DNA of 64,000 bases, taken from the NCBI GenBank assembly GCA_964006375.1, contig OZ023265.1:111555084-111619083 (forward strand). The letters run 5' to 3'. Numbering within the stretch: the stretch's first letter is position 1; every line of letters begins with the position of its first letter. Source of the DNA: Tillus elongatus (taxonomy: Eukaryota > Arthropoda > Insecta > Coleoptera > Cleridae). A program made the translations under genes and the position numbers. Below, one piece after another: positions 12,425 through 23,702 of the stretch. Below the pieces are notes generated by a model, which did not search any database, was not told the origin of the DNA, and worked only from the letters and a program-made list of their open reading frames with translations.

Positions 12425-14970
12425 TTATAACATTTTCCCGTATCTTGTATAATAACGGACATATAGCATAAATCTTGTTGCTATAATTTTTCTTCTGAAT
12501 TGAAGCGGGAATTCACCACATTCGGCTAACAAATTATTAACTGGAGTGATTTTTAGTGCACCTAATGCCAACCTTAAGCACTTATTTTGGATAGTATTAA
12601 TTTTATTGAGATGGGTTTTCGCCGCTTGGTCATGCAGAAACAAGCAGTAACCGAACATGGCTCTAATAAATGATCAGTATATATTAATACTACAATGGTG
12701 TCAGCGCCCCATCTTGTGTGACACACTATACGAAGTATATTTTTTGCTTTCGCAGTTTTTGTCGTTAAATGTTAATATGGTCCCTCCAGAGTAGTTTAAA
12801 AAAAATCTAAAACACTCCTAAAAAGCACACCTTGTCCTCAATGGGGTAATCATTGTTGTTAACAGTGACTTTAGTGGGCAGTGGCTGTTCCTTGCGCGTA
12901 AATATACATAGCTGAGTTTCTTGGTTGATACGTTCATATGTGGTTGTCCATCCATTGTTGTAGTTGCTCTATAGATTTTCTGACTTCTTGGATTTCACTA
13001 TATATTTCGAAGTTGGTGTCATATACGCATATATCGTCGGCAAATTGTAACATTGGTATGTTGATGTTGTTGCTTGTGTCATGTGCTTAGATCAGATATA
13101 AGAGGGAACTGATTATACTGCCCTGTGGTACTTTTCACGTGATTCTGTGCGTGATATTTTCAGTTGCTGTTAGAAGATGTATTTTTCTGTTAAAATATAA
13201 TTTTATAATTATTAGAGCGAAGTTTGGTTCTATTCCCAAGTATACCATCTTGTCATACAATATGCCTGAGTTTACATTATCATAGGCGTTTTCTATGTCG
13301 ATTAATCCTGCCACGGTTGATTTTGGATTGGTGAATGTAATGTTGATATCTATGGTAAACTTTGTTGGACTTTCTGCTGTGGAAATCCCTTTCTAAAGCC
13401 AAACTGATTTGGAGCAAGCTTACCGTTGTTTTTCGTGCCATGTCTCTAATATTCGTTTGATCATTCTATCCCACGTTTTCAGTACACAGGACACCAATGA
13501 TACCCCATATATGACTCAATCAAGTTGGGATGTCTGAATGGTTTCAAAAATGCCAGCACCAGATATGTTTTCCAAGTTTCTGGGTATTATTCTGATAGAC
13601 ATCTTTTATTTATCACGTTAAGTGATACACTTTTGATATTTTGGATAGTTGGTACAACATAGAGTAGTGGATATTATCTGTCCCTGCAGCTGTGTTGTTG
13701 TTATTCTTTAGACTATGGTTGAGTTTTAGTATGGTGAATATTTTGATGTTAACATTGGATATTGGACTGCCCCCAAATGAGTTTTCTTCCACCCAAGCCG
13801 GTGCTTGTAGCTACATAAACTCTATCGTCCAATCGCTGTTCAAACTTCTGGGTATTTTGTCTCTTTGCATGACATTTATACATTTTATTGTTTTCCAGAT
13901 TTCTTTAATTTTAGTATTTCTCTTAAGTGTACAACAAAAGTTTTGCCAAGTTTTTCTTTTATTACCTAAAATTAGCCGTTTTCCTATTGCGCACATTTCT
14001 TATATTCTATCAAATTTTGCATTTTAGGATTCAATTTATATGATTTTACTGCTACTTTGCGTTAACTACCCGCTATTTTACAATTTTCATTTCACTATGC
14101 TTTATTAAGTTTTGTGGTTTTAGCTTTATTCACTGGAATAGTTTCAGAAATTATTAGATTTATCTTTTGAAGAAACTCTTCAGAGTCTATGTTTGTATTT
14201 ATTTCTGCGGCATTTTTTGCAAATTGCTCTGTTTTTTCTTTGTATTGTTCCCAATTACCTTTTTTAACATTCCATTTCTTGTTGTTATTTTGTTTTCCGA
14301 AAAAACTATGCTATTTTTTGTATTATCTATAAAAAATCTACTTAATAGCAAAATGGTCCGACCCAAATGTTTCATTTTTCACACTCCATTCAATATTTTG
14401 AGCTGAAGTGTTTAAAGTTATTGTTATATCTACTGCAGACTTGGAAATACTATTTGGCTTACTCGTACGTGGTTCTGCACATGTATTAAGATACTTAATT
14501 GATTATTATCAATGGTGCAGGTTAAGTTTTGGACATTCAGGTCCGTAGTGGTGCCTCCCAACGCTGTATGGTGGATATTGAAGCCACCACCTAGAATAAA
14601 TGGTTTTTTAAGCTTCGAAAAAATGTATCCCATTGAGTAATTGAAATTCGAATTCCTGGCTTAATATATATTGAACAAAAGTAACTATCTTATTATGATG
14701 TAGTGTAATTTTTTCACCTATGCACATTATGCTATCCACTAAATAAAACTGGTTAAACTGAGTAAGGGCAATTTTTTTTGATATTAGTTGCGCTTCGCCA
14801 CCATATCCATCTGCCCCATTTTTTCTAAGCATACTATATCCTGCCAACTTAATATTGATTGTAGATTTTAACCATGTTTCACTAAGCAAAGAAAAATCAA
14901 TACAGTTATCGAATAGATATCTTTCAAGGCTGCTCTTGTTTGACACCAAGGAGCTACAGTTCCACTGCAT
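12425..14970 (-). pseudogene. Jockey-like LINE ORF2 (endonuclease + reverse transcriptase), decayed
   Basis: The minus-strand frame starts at ATG 14,970 with MQWNCSSLVSNKSSL, the N-terminus of an APE-type endonuclease, followed by LLSETWLK and GADGYGG. The conserved GGDFN motif reads GGGFN (about 14,580), so a catalytic Asp is lost. The RT follows in broken frames: QFGFRKG (about 13,400), IDIENAYDNVN with the first catalytic Asp (about 13,290-13,330), PQGSI (about 13,120) and FADD at 13,033-13,044. The C-terminal part (NKCLRLALGALKITPVN...LLAECGE) ends at a stop at 12,425. This protein would nick target DNA and copy the element RNA there. Many stops and frameshifts make it dead. Neighbouring ORF1 lies upstream at 15.2-16.6 kb. 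Confidence 0.85.
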
Positions 14971-15214
14971 TATATTGAGCGCGAATATGTATTTTGGGTT
15001 TGTACGATACGTGATATATCTAGTCTAAGTTTATCTCAAAGTTGTTTGTCTAATAAATTACCTGTGCCAATGTTGTTTTAATGTTTCTAAAAAACAAGAT
15101 ACAAGTCTTTGAGTTTTATCATCATCTTTTGGGAAATTATGGGAAATTATAACTAAGAGGGTGGGGTTTTTGATTGGTGTTGTTTTGAATTGGTGTCGCC
15201 ACAATTTCTTGATG

Positions 15215-16170
15215 TTATCGTCGTATGGGGTCAATTTTACTGTCGTGCAGTATATCTGTACGTTTGCGTTTTAATAAAGGTTGTGGATAAGAGTGGGAGT
15301 TTGTTTGTGAATGCGTAAAGGAATTAGGGACCGTATAATCTGTCGTGGGAAATCTGGAATTACTATTGACTGAAAAATTATTTACGTTGGTTACATGTGG
15401 TTTTGTTACTTTTACGTAACTTTGTGAGTATTGTGTTAATGCTTCTTTATACGATTTATTTTCCGTGCTCATTATATTTTCAATGGATTTTTGTTTTTGA
15501 AATTCTGGACAATTATTTCTATCAGTGGCCTTATGTGGTTCCCGACATAGAAAACACACAGGTGTCCCTGTATAGAAAACACACGGGTGTCCCTGTATTA
15601 TGCACTGATTATTACCATGTCCTTCTCCACAGTTTCCACACCTTCCTTTTCCGCTACGTTGTGTGGTAACGTGGTTGTAGCGTAGGCATTTCATGCACTG
15701 TATGACCCATTTAATGTCTGGCTCTACCTCAAAAATGATTTTTTCTATCGATACTTTTTTGGCAAATATTGACCCTGAAAAATAACTAAAATTGACTGTG
15801 TTGGAACGTGTGATCACTATTTTGAATACGTATGTTCATTCCGCTAACATTAGAAACCTGAAAATTTTCACATATGCGCGGTTTTATTATGTTGCAGAAT
15901 TCGCTTTCTTGGATATCTAAATCAACTTTTTTAATCACCCCCTGTGCTTTTGTCAAATACTGCGGTATGTAAGCGTAATAATTTTTAGTTTTAAGAATGT
16001 CGTAATTTACTGGGTGATTAGCAGTTTTTCCGTTAGTAAGTCCTAATCTCATCTTATTGACGCCTACATTAACTATCGATTTGATGTCTTGATATATTTC
16101 AGGTACTGAATTACATATAATTCTTGACGTCTTTATGATATGGCATTTATTTATATTTGCGTCGTTATTC

Positions 16171-16245
<75 letters not shown>

Positions 16246-16583
16246 CTATATAACTACCGATAGCTATGCATGTTATCATAAAAATTATCTACCACTTTAT
16301 ATGGTTTATCTACTACTGTATTCGGCGTATCGCTTATTGGATTTTTTTTTTCGTTTACATTTTTATTTGAAACTTCACTTACCAAATCCATATTGATATT
16401 ATTTGAAAGTTGTTTTCCGCCTATGGACTTATTTTGAGTTTCTGTTCCTACCTTATTAGTTCATTAGTAATTCATCTCTATATCCTGCGACAATTCTTGT
16501 GTTTTTTCATACCAACCTGTTTGTGCAGGATTGGGTTCCAACTTTTCCTTGTCAGGAGGTTCCCCTGTTTTACTTGTATACAT
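15215..16583 (-). pseudogene. Jockey-like LINE ORF1 (Gag-like nucleic-acid-binding protein), interrupted
   Basis: On the minus strand the frame runs from ATG 16,583 (MYTSKTGEPPDKEK...) to a stop at 15,215. Its C-terminal half (15,215-15,817) holds CCHC-type zinc knuckles: CMKCLRYNH, CGNCGEGHGNNQC and CFLCREPHKATDRNNC, the pattern of ORF1 proteins of Jockey/I-type LINEs, which coat the element RNA. The 15,786-16,052 part (SEFCNIIKPRICENFQV) is the usual domain before the knuckles. The frame is split by a stop near 16,455, by a (TA)n tract at 16,173-16,246 and by a shift near 15,800. A short duplication ('CFLC' region and 'CVFYTGTPVCFL') expands the last knuckle. Confidence 0.75.
16173..16246. 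repeat. (TA)n microsatellite inside LINE ORF1
   Basis: The TA run interrupts the ORF1 reading frame of the dead LINE, so it arose or expanded after that copy inserted. A single TGTATA variant lies near its right end. Confidence 0.95.
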
Positions 16584-16678
16584 TTTCACTTAGCACACCA
16601 ATACACTTAGTATTTTAACACGCTTCTCACAATGTATTCACTTAGCTACCGTTTACCTTGAACGCCTGCTGCGAATAA

Positions 16679-16880
16679 AGGCAGATTGTTAAGGGTAAAT
16701 ATATCAAAGACTGTTTTCATTACTTTCACTAGTCACGAGAGCTACTTACCTTCTTTCAACACACTTAACATTGGCGCAAAAGTTGTAATAAGGACTGTGA
16801 CCAAAGTGTTATATCTAGGCGAAACAATTGACTCTCACATGAGATGGGACCATCATATATTTAACCTAATTAAAAAAAAC
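16679..16880 (+). pseudogene. LINE reverse transcriptase fragment, left part
   Basis: The plus strand encodes LRVNISKTVFITFTSHES...VLYLGETIDSHMRWDHHIFNLIKK, the region just after the catalytic motifs of Jockey/CR1-type RTs (the YLG...ID..LRW.HHI motif). It stops at the junction with the TA-bearing repeat at about 16,880 and resumes at 18,690. Confidence 0.8.
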
Positions 16881-17359
16881 TCGGGACGCAGCAAGTGCGT
16901 TATGGTAGTGAATTTTTATTAAATGTTTCAAATTTAAATAACTCCATTTTCTATAAACTTAGAGAGTTCAATTTTAATACGTAGTAAGGTCTTTTCCAAG
17001 GCAAGATATCCACAAAATTTTATTTATATAACTTTGTAATGTTCTAAGAAAAACATTTTTTTCAAAAGAAAATTGAAAATTTGAATAACTCAATTTTCTC
17101 TAAACTTAGAAAGTTGAATTTTGGTACGTAGTAAGATCTCTCTTGAGTCAATATACATAGTAAATTTCATTAACACAGCTTTGTTACTTTCGGAGGAAAA
17201 ATTTTTTTTCGAAAGAAAACTCAACATTTTTCCGGAAAACCCCGTTCGATTTTTCTGGCTAACGAACACATTCAAGCCATTTATAAAATAAAGGCACTTG
17301 CCAAGTGTCATCGAAATCGGTGAATTATTTTTTGAGTTAACAAACGGATACACACACAC

Positions 17360-17457
<98 letters not shown>

Positions 17458-17497
17458 TCTCTATTAGTGATTTATTTTTAATAAAAATTCACTAATT
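16881..17497 (+). repeat. Dispersed TA-bearing repeat with 3' hairpin (copy 2), inserted in a LINE
   Basis: It starts with CGGGACGCAGCAAGTGCGTT, has the CATCGAAATCGGTGAATTAT block (17,309), CA and TA runs, and ends in the palindrome TAGTGATTTATTTTTAATAAAAATTCACTA (in part) at about 17,464-17,493. The 'CTGACCCCGGATATGGG' block of copies 1, 3 and 4 is absent. Confidence 0.7.
17351..17456. repeat. (CA)n(TA)n microsatellite
   Basis: CA run then TA run within copy 2 of the dispersed repeat. Confidence 0.95.
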
Positions 17498-17521
17498 ATG
17501 CATATTGTGCTTTCTCAATAT

Positions 17522-17880
17522 TCAGTGTATTGCCCAGATAGATAAACCCAAATCTTGAGACCTACTTCTTAACGAACTTTGTAGACATGCTTCAAAATAT
17601 GCAAGAACTATAATTTCATTTATTTTATTGTCTTCAATATCGAAACGTTTAACAACGCGTCGTGTCAGTATTATTCCATGACTTGACGACTTACTTTTAA
17701 TTCTGCTAAATTTTGTTCTATTCATTGGAGCCAAATAAAGGAATCTGTTGTTAAATGTTCGAACTGTTGTCTCAACTATTCTGTTACATTCACCATATAT
17801 TGAAAACAAATTGAAAACATCATCTGCAGAACAACGAACTAGCATGTAAAACATTAGTTTTACACTGCCACTGCCTATCC
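17522..17880 (-). pseudogene. Mariner-type transposase N-terminal fragment (HTH region)
   Basis: The minus strand has an uninterrupted 110-codon frame. IYGECNRIVETTVRTFNNRF, then NRTKFSRIKSK and a basic LTRRVVKRFD stretch, matches the N-terminal helix-turn-helix of mariner-type (DUF4817-like) transposases. LRSRSQDLGLSIWAIH fits the second HTH. No catalytic DDE core follows. The fragment lies between two copies of the TA-bearing repeat within the split LINE. Confidence 0.65.
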
Positions 17881-17954
17881 TCTCATGTGATCCTGATACT
17901 AGAGACGTGAAAATCGTCTCGTCGTTTCTACGATTTCTGTGGTAAAAACTTCAT

Positions 17955-18673
<719 letters not shown>

Positions 18674-18689
18674 GTCGGGTTATAATGAT

Positions 18690-19060
18690 CGAGTTTAAGA
18701 AAAGAAAGGTCATCTGAAAATATTGTACTACTCATTAATAAAAAATCGTTTGCGTTATGGTATTTTGGCTTGGGGCGGTGCAGCAAAGTATTACATAGAA
18801 TATCTGCAAATACTTCCAAATTTTGTAATAAAATTAATTTATCATAAGGAATTTAGGTACCCTACCAACATTCTGTATGCTGAAACCGGTCATTTGGACA
18901 TAGGACAGTTGTTTTGCTTTGGTCTAGTATCAGTGTGTCAGTACCTTCATCCGCATGAATTGCAAAAGGTAGCCAGCCCATAAGTGTGAAACTCGGCACA
19001 GGATCCACGCTTCTAAGATAGAGAGAGTAAAAAAGTTGAAATGCATTTGTCGAATTTCTG
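18690..19060 (+). pseudogene. LINE reverse transcriptase fragment, right part
   Basis: The plus strand encodes LKILYYSLIKNRLRYGILAWGGAAKYYIEYLQILPN, then YPTNILYAETGHLDI and LFCFGLVSVCQYLHP. This is the C-terminal region of a Jockey/CR1-type LINE ORF2 and continues the fragment at 16,679-16,880. About 1.8 kb of other repeats separates the two halves. Confidence 0.75.
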
Positions 19061-19257
19061 TTCTGTGTGTTTGCTTGTTGGGATACTTCCTTTGATAATT
19101 ACTTGTCTGTGAGGTGGCGCATATGTTTATGTATGGATATGAGATGTTTCGGCCGCGGGTATTTATCCATGCTGTATTGCAGTTTGTGTGTGTTGGGTAT
19201 GTGTGTGCGCGCGAGTGTGTGTGCGTGTGAGCTGAACTTTTACGTCCGTAGTCGGTT

Positions 19258-19301
19258 TTAGCGAATTTTTTTTAAAAAAATTTGCTTATGGGGAGATCTG
19301 T

Positions 19302-19396
<95 letters not shown>

Positions 19397-19980
19397 ACCG
19401 ATAACTCAAAAAATAATGGACCGATCTTGATAAAATTTGCAGAGTACCTTCCTTTTGCAAGTGGCTTGGATAAGTTCGTTAGCCAGGAAAATCTGGCCAG
19501 GTTTTCCCGGAAAATTTTGTGTTTTCTTTATAAAAAAATTCATATCTCCGGAAATAACAAAGTAAGGGCAACCAAATTTGGTACGCGTGTTTGTATTATA
19601 AAGAGTGAACTCTGTACCAAAATTTAAGTCCATAGCTTTAAAGACAAAGAAGTTATGGGCAGTTAAAGCAATAAATGTAGGAGTTTTCCTCAAAACGTCA
19701 AACTCGCAATATTAAACGTCAAAATTGGCAATGTTTAGGCAAAGAATGTAAAACAAATACCATTTGTGAAAAGAAAATGTTGCAAGAAGAGTGTTCTGCA
19801 AACCCTTAAGTTTCAGATTCAACCGTCATTGCCCTTCATTTTACTAAAACGTTTACAGGAAATCCATTTCAAATAGACCCTTTCTCTGGTGCTTTGGCTG
19901 TCAGTTTAGTTAAGTTTGGTAGCTGTTTGGATATTTATTTGTAGGTTTAGTGAAATTTATGGTTTAACGGCCTATAATTT
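19258..19980 (-). repeat. Dispersed TA-bearing repeat, minus orientation (copy 5)
   Basis: From the left it has the hairpin GCGAATTTTTTTTAAAAAAATTTGC (19,260-19,284 in part), GGGGAGATCTG, the TA tract, and CGATAACTCAAAAAATAATGG, the reverse complement of the block before the microsatellite in copies 2-4. The body shared with 10.7 and 31.1 kb follows. Confidence 0.7.
19304..19394. repeat. (TA)n microsatellite
   Basis: TA tract of copy 5, about 20 bases from the terminal hairpin. Confidence 0.95.
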
Positions 19981-20990
19981 TTTTAAGCTAATTATCGTGG
20001 AACAAATTTGTTAATGCATTTTTGCATTTTTTATCGAAATATGATGCGTTTATCTTTAAAAAAAATCTGGACGCAGTAAGTGCGTTTTGGTTGCGAATTT
20101 TCGGTAAATTTCCAGTTAAGCTCCCGAACGCTTTTCAAAACACTGTTTTCAGAAACCTGCCTAGAGCCCCCCCTGGATCCACAAACCCCAAGAAAAATTT
20201 GTTGTTCACACTCCCCAAGGAAGTTACGGGACCAGGAGTGAGTAGGGGTGCATAATTTTTTTAGCTAATTTTTTTAGAACAAATTCGTTAATGTAATTTT
20301 GCATTTTTTATCGAAATATGATGCGTTTATAAGAAAAAAATCTGGACGCAGTAAGTGCGTTTTGGTAGCGATTTTTCGGTAAATTTGCAGTTTAGCTCCC
20401 GAACGCTTTTCAGAACACTGTTTTCAGAAATCTGCCTAGAGCCCCCCTGGATCCACAAATCCCAAGAAAAATTTGTTGTTCACACTCCCCAAGGAAGTTA
20501 CGGGACCAGGAGTGAGTAGGGGTGCATAATTTTTTTAGCTAATTTTTGTAGAACAAATTCGTGAATGCATTTTTCCATTTTTTGTCGAAATATGATGCGT
20601 TTGCAAGAAAAAAATCTGGACGCAGTAAGTGCGTTTTGGTAGCGAATTTTCGATAAATTTGTAGTTTAGCTCCCGAACGCTTTTCAAAAAACTGTTTTCA
20701 GAAACCTGCCTAGGCCCCCAACCCTCTGGACCCACAAACCCCAAAAAAAATTTCTTGTTCACACTCCCCAAGGAAGTTACGGGACCAGGAGTGAGTAGGG
20801 GTGTATAATTTTTTTAAACTAATTTTCGTAGAACAAATTCGTTAATGCATTTTTACATTTTTTATCGAAATATGATGCGTTTGTAAGAAAAAAATCTGGA
20901 CGCAGTAAGTGCGTTTTGGTAGCAAATTTTCGGTAAATTTGCAGTTTAGCTCCCGAACGTTTTTCAAAAAACTGTTCAGAAACCTGCAGG
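19978..20990 (+). repeat. Tandem array of a ~276-bp satellite-like unit, about 3.7 copies
   Basis: Units start at TTTTTTTA[AG]C near 19,978, 20,253, 20,527 and 20,806. The marker ACGGGACCAGGAGTGAGTAG occurs at 20,226, 20,500 and 20,779 (spacing 274 and 279), and every unit has CTGGACGCAGTAAGTGCG. The last unit breaks off at about 20,990. An inverted piece of the same unit (GCGTTCGGGCGCTAATCTGC) lies at 21,030-21,068. Units are highly similar, so the array is young or homogenised. Reading frames on the minus strand are shadows. Confidence 0.85.
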
Positions 20991-21068
20991 TGAGGTCCTA
21001 GTAATGTCTCTGAAAACAATTTGTTGAAAAGCGTTCGGGCGCTAATCTGCAAATTTACCAAAGTTTCA

Positions 21069-21510
21069 TTAAATCCTTCATATTTCAATAACTCAATGTG
21101 CTATTAACGTAAGCTTTGTTGGATAGAAAACCAACATTTAAGTTTATTTTCGGAAAATTTTTGTATATTTTCAAACCATAAGTAATTTTGATAAAATATA
21201 GTACATTGTTTCTACCACATAGGCTATACCGGTAATCAGATTGATGCCTACTCGCATTTGCTATTAAAAACATTTTTATGGAAAATCACTTCCATAACAC
21301 ATTTGCTGCATCTAGACTTTTGAAAAATGTTTATATATTTTCAAACAATAAATTTGTTTCAATGAAATATGATACATTGTTTCTACTATATATGCAACCA
21401 AGTTTGATGCCTGCTGTCATCAAAGAAAGACATTTGCTATTAAAAATATTTTAAAGAAAATTCGCTACCATAACGCACTTGTTGCGTCCTGAGATTTTTA
21501 TTGAATTCGT
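21069..21510. repeat. Two diverged copies of a ~220-bp repeat, also at 31.9-32.17 kb
   Basis: AAATATAGTACATTGTTTCT with ...GATGCCTACT...CATTTGCTATTAAAAAC...CACTTCCATAACAC... at 21,190-21,310 recurs in diverged form at 21,340-21,495 and at 31,905-32,165. The right ends carry CCATAACGCACTTGTTGCGT, the reverse complement of the family's 5' end motif. Confidence 0.65.
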
Positions 21511-21769
21511 CTGGATGCCTCGACAACACCAATTGTTAATATTTTAATTGTTTGTTTCGATTCTGTATTTGTATGTTGCTTAGGAAGTTTTAGTGTAAAT
21601 CTTAATTTAGCCTGACTGTGCAGTAGGGTGTGATATGTATGTATCTTAGTTGCCCTTTAATTTTGAAATTGTATATTACTCCAAACAAAATGCCAACATA
21701 TTTCTGACACAGGCGATTGTCTTGTTGAACTTTTTATTTATTAGGTTCAATAAATAATAAATAATAGTA

Positions 21770-21774
<5 letters not shown>

Positions 21775-21853
<79 letters not shown>
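21775..21853. repeat. (TA)n microsatellite
   Basis: TA run preceded by AATAAATAATA-rich sequence; no flanking member of the dispersed family is evident. Bases 21,860-22,730 contain nothing else I can name. Confidence 0.95.
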
Positions 21854-21855
<2 letters not shown>

Positions 21856-22760
21856 ATATTTAATATTCGATCTGAAATTAACATTAATTGAATCAGGTGT
21901 GGCTGTCTTTGGTTTAGCAGTTTATAAAAATACATAATATACTATTCACAATCAAATTGTTATAGCTAAATTATTACCATGCTGAATAATATTTATTTGC
22001 TTCAGCTGTCAACCATTCCAATACGCATAGAGCTCTAACTATGTGATGCTCCATTGCTCACTGTGATGTATACATGTCATTGCTCAAGCAAGGCTTAAAA
22101 CTGACAGGGATACATACACTTTACTTAATAACCTACTCCACGTCTTTTGTGGTAGACTGGTAAGCTGGTGAACCGGGTGAACTGGTGAACGTCTAGCAAT
22201 ACCGTCGTTTATCAAAAGCTCTATAACTCATATTCTCTCTTACGTTAGACGTGTAGCTTTTTTTCTTCATTCGTATACGTTACAGCACATGGTGTAAGAC
22301 TTGTGGAGCCTGAAAGCTCTATAATAACGATAAATTGTCTTGAACATCAATAAAATTGTTCAGCGTAGGATTATTGAGATCTTGCCAGAGATTTTATATT
22401 GGCGAAGCTGTTTTAGTTACGAACGTGCCGTAGAACAAGAAAATATATTTCCTTCGAATCTGTCATTTCTGAGGGATGTTTTTAACTTGAGGTTTATGGC
22501 TTTGTGTTTCTATATTACTTTTTAAGTATGGCTTTGTTTGCTTGCTTTTGAATTAATATTTTAAATGTACACGTTTTTTACGCAGTTGGCTATAAATCTA
22601 GTATCAGTATTACTGATTTTGTGAAAACCACATAATAGTAGTGTCCGAATGTGTCGTTAACAGAGTTATTAAAGAACAGTTGGTATATCCAAGATATCTT
22701 ATACCATTATCCTGAAATGCGGCTATTTCTTGTGGTTTGTTAATAGGCATATACAAAGGC

Positions 22761-23105
22761 ATTTAAACCTATTTCCGCGACTATGGGCAATCAGCGACAA
22801 CAGGGAGCAGTTTCACCTCACTATCCTGGAAATTTTGCTGAACCCCTGCCTTTACATAAGCAGGGTAGAAATCTTCAACGTGCCCAAAATTGCATGGACA
22901 CGGGACCGACGACTCTACGCCTCCTCCGAAGGACGAAACATGCAGAGATTCAAGTTGCCTAAATACAATGCCACAACCTCGGTTGAGGTTAACTTTCTAC
23001 AGTTTTTTTCTGAAAAGTGAAAGGGAAGCCCTGGGAATCGCACCTAATACCCTTCGGTTCAGAGGCTCACGTGCTTACCTCTGGACCACCGAGACCCCAA
23101 AAGAA
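22761..23105 (-). repeat. tRNA-derived SINE copy 2 (with head)
   Basis: On the minus strand it opens with a tRNA-like head (CGGTGGTCCAGAGGTAAGCA as box-A region; GGTGCGATTCCC as a mutated box B, where intact copies have GGTTCGATCCC). The shared SINE body follows, ending in the ATAGTCGCGGAAATAGG block. It would have been transcribed by RNA polymerase III and mobilised by a LINE. Confidence 0.8.
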
Positions 23106-23169
23106 ATGTTTGGGTCACCTATTAAGCGTGTTTATCTAGAAACGTGTAACTGATTTTTATGAAAAACAC

Positions 23170-23540
23170 GTTTATACAGATGAAAATCACAAGAAATCAA
23201 TGTTGAAGTTTTTTTTAATACGAGGTTGGAGTTGTTATGTTTGCTGGAATAATTGGTAATGTTATTGTTGCTCGTGCCATACTTTCACATAGATTAACGA
23301 AGAAAATGAACTTGCAACATGTACCAAATAGGTTGCAAGTATTGTTAGCGGATTTACCATTACAACTTCGAATAGATAGGTGGCCTAAGTACGATGGAAC
23401 CCCCCACTTTTTTAACTTAATGTTTGGAACTAAATGTTCGGAACACTTAGGCCATCACTATTCAAACAAAGGCACGGGTATAAGTAATGACGCCCCTGTA
23501 GATTGGTCACGTTTTTTGGATCTAAGTCAAACAAAACAAA
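23170..23540 (+). pseudogene. Mariner-type transposase fragment
   Basis: MFAGIIGNVIVARAILSHRLT, LLADLPLQLRIDRWPKYDGTPHFF and a decayed WI.RG-like stretch match the central part of insect mariner-type transposases. This includes the DG pair (YDGTPH) that holds the second catalytic Asp. N- and C-terminal parts are missing or frameshifted. The right end joins CTGGACTCAGCAAGTGCG, the end motif of the dispersed family. Confidence 0.65.
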
Positions 23541-23698
23541 GAAGTCTGGACTCAGCAAGTGCGTTATGGTAGCGAATTTTCGTTAAAATGTTTTAAATTG
23601 CAAATATGTCTTGTTTTTAAAGAATTGACATTTGTCGAGTAGTATAACCTAAATATAAGTAACAATGTAACATATTTAGACAAAATAGCTTTGTTGTT

Positions 23699-23702
23699 TT
23701 AA
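23699..23702. other. TTAA target-site duplication, left copy (piggyBac)
   Basis: TTAA directly abuts CCCTTTCAGT, the piggyBac terminal inverted repeat; the matching TTAA is at 26,328-26,331. Confidence 0.9.

Noticed and set aside
20535..21088. Similar minus-strand frames of 78 and 89 codons
   Set aside because: They fall in the 276-bp tandem units and repeat only because the DNA repeats.
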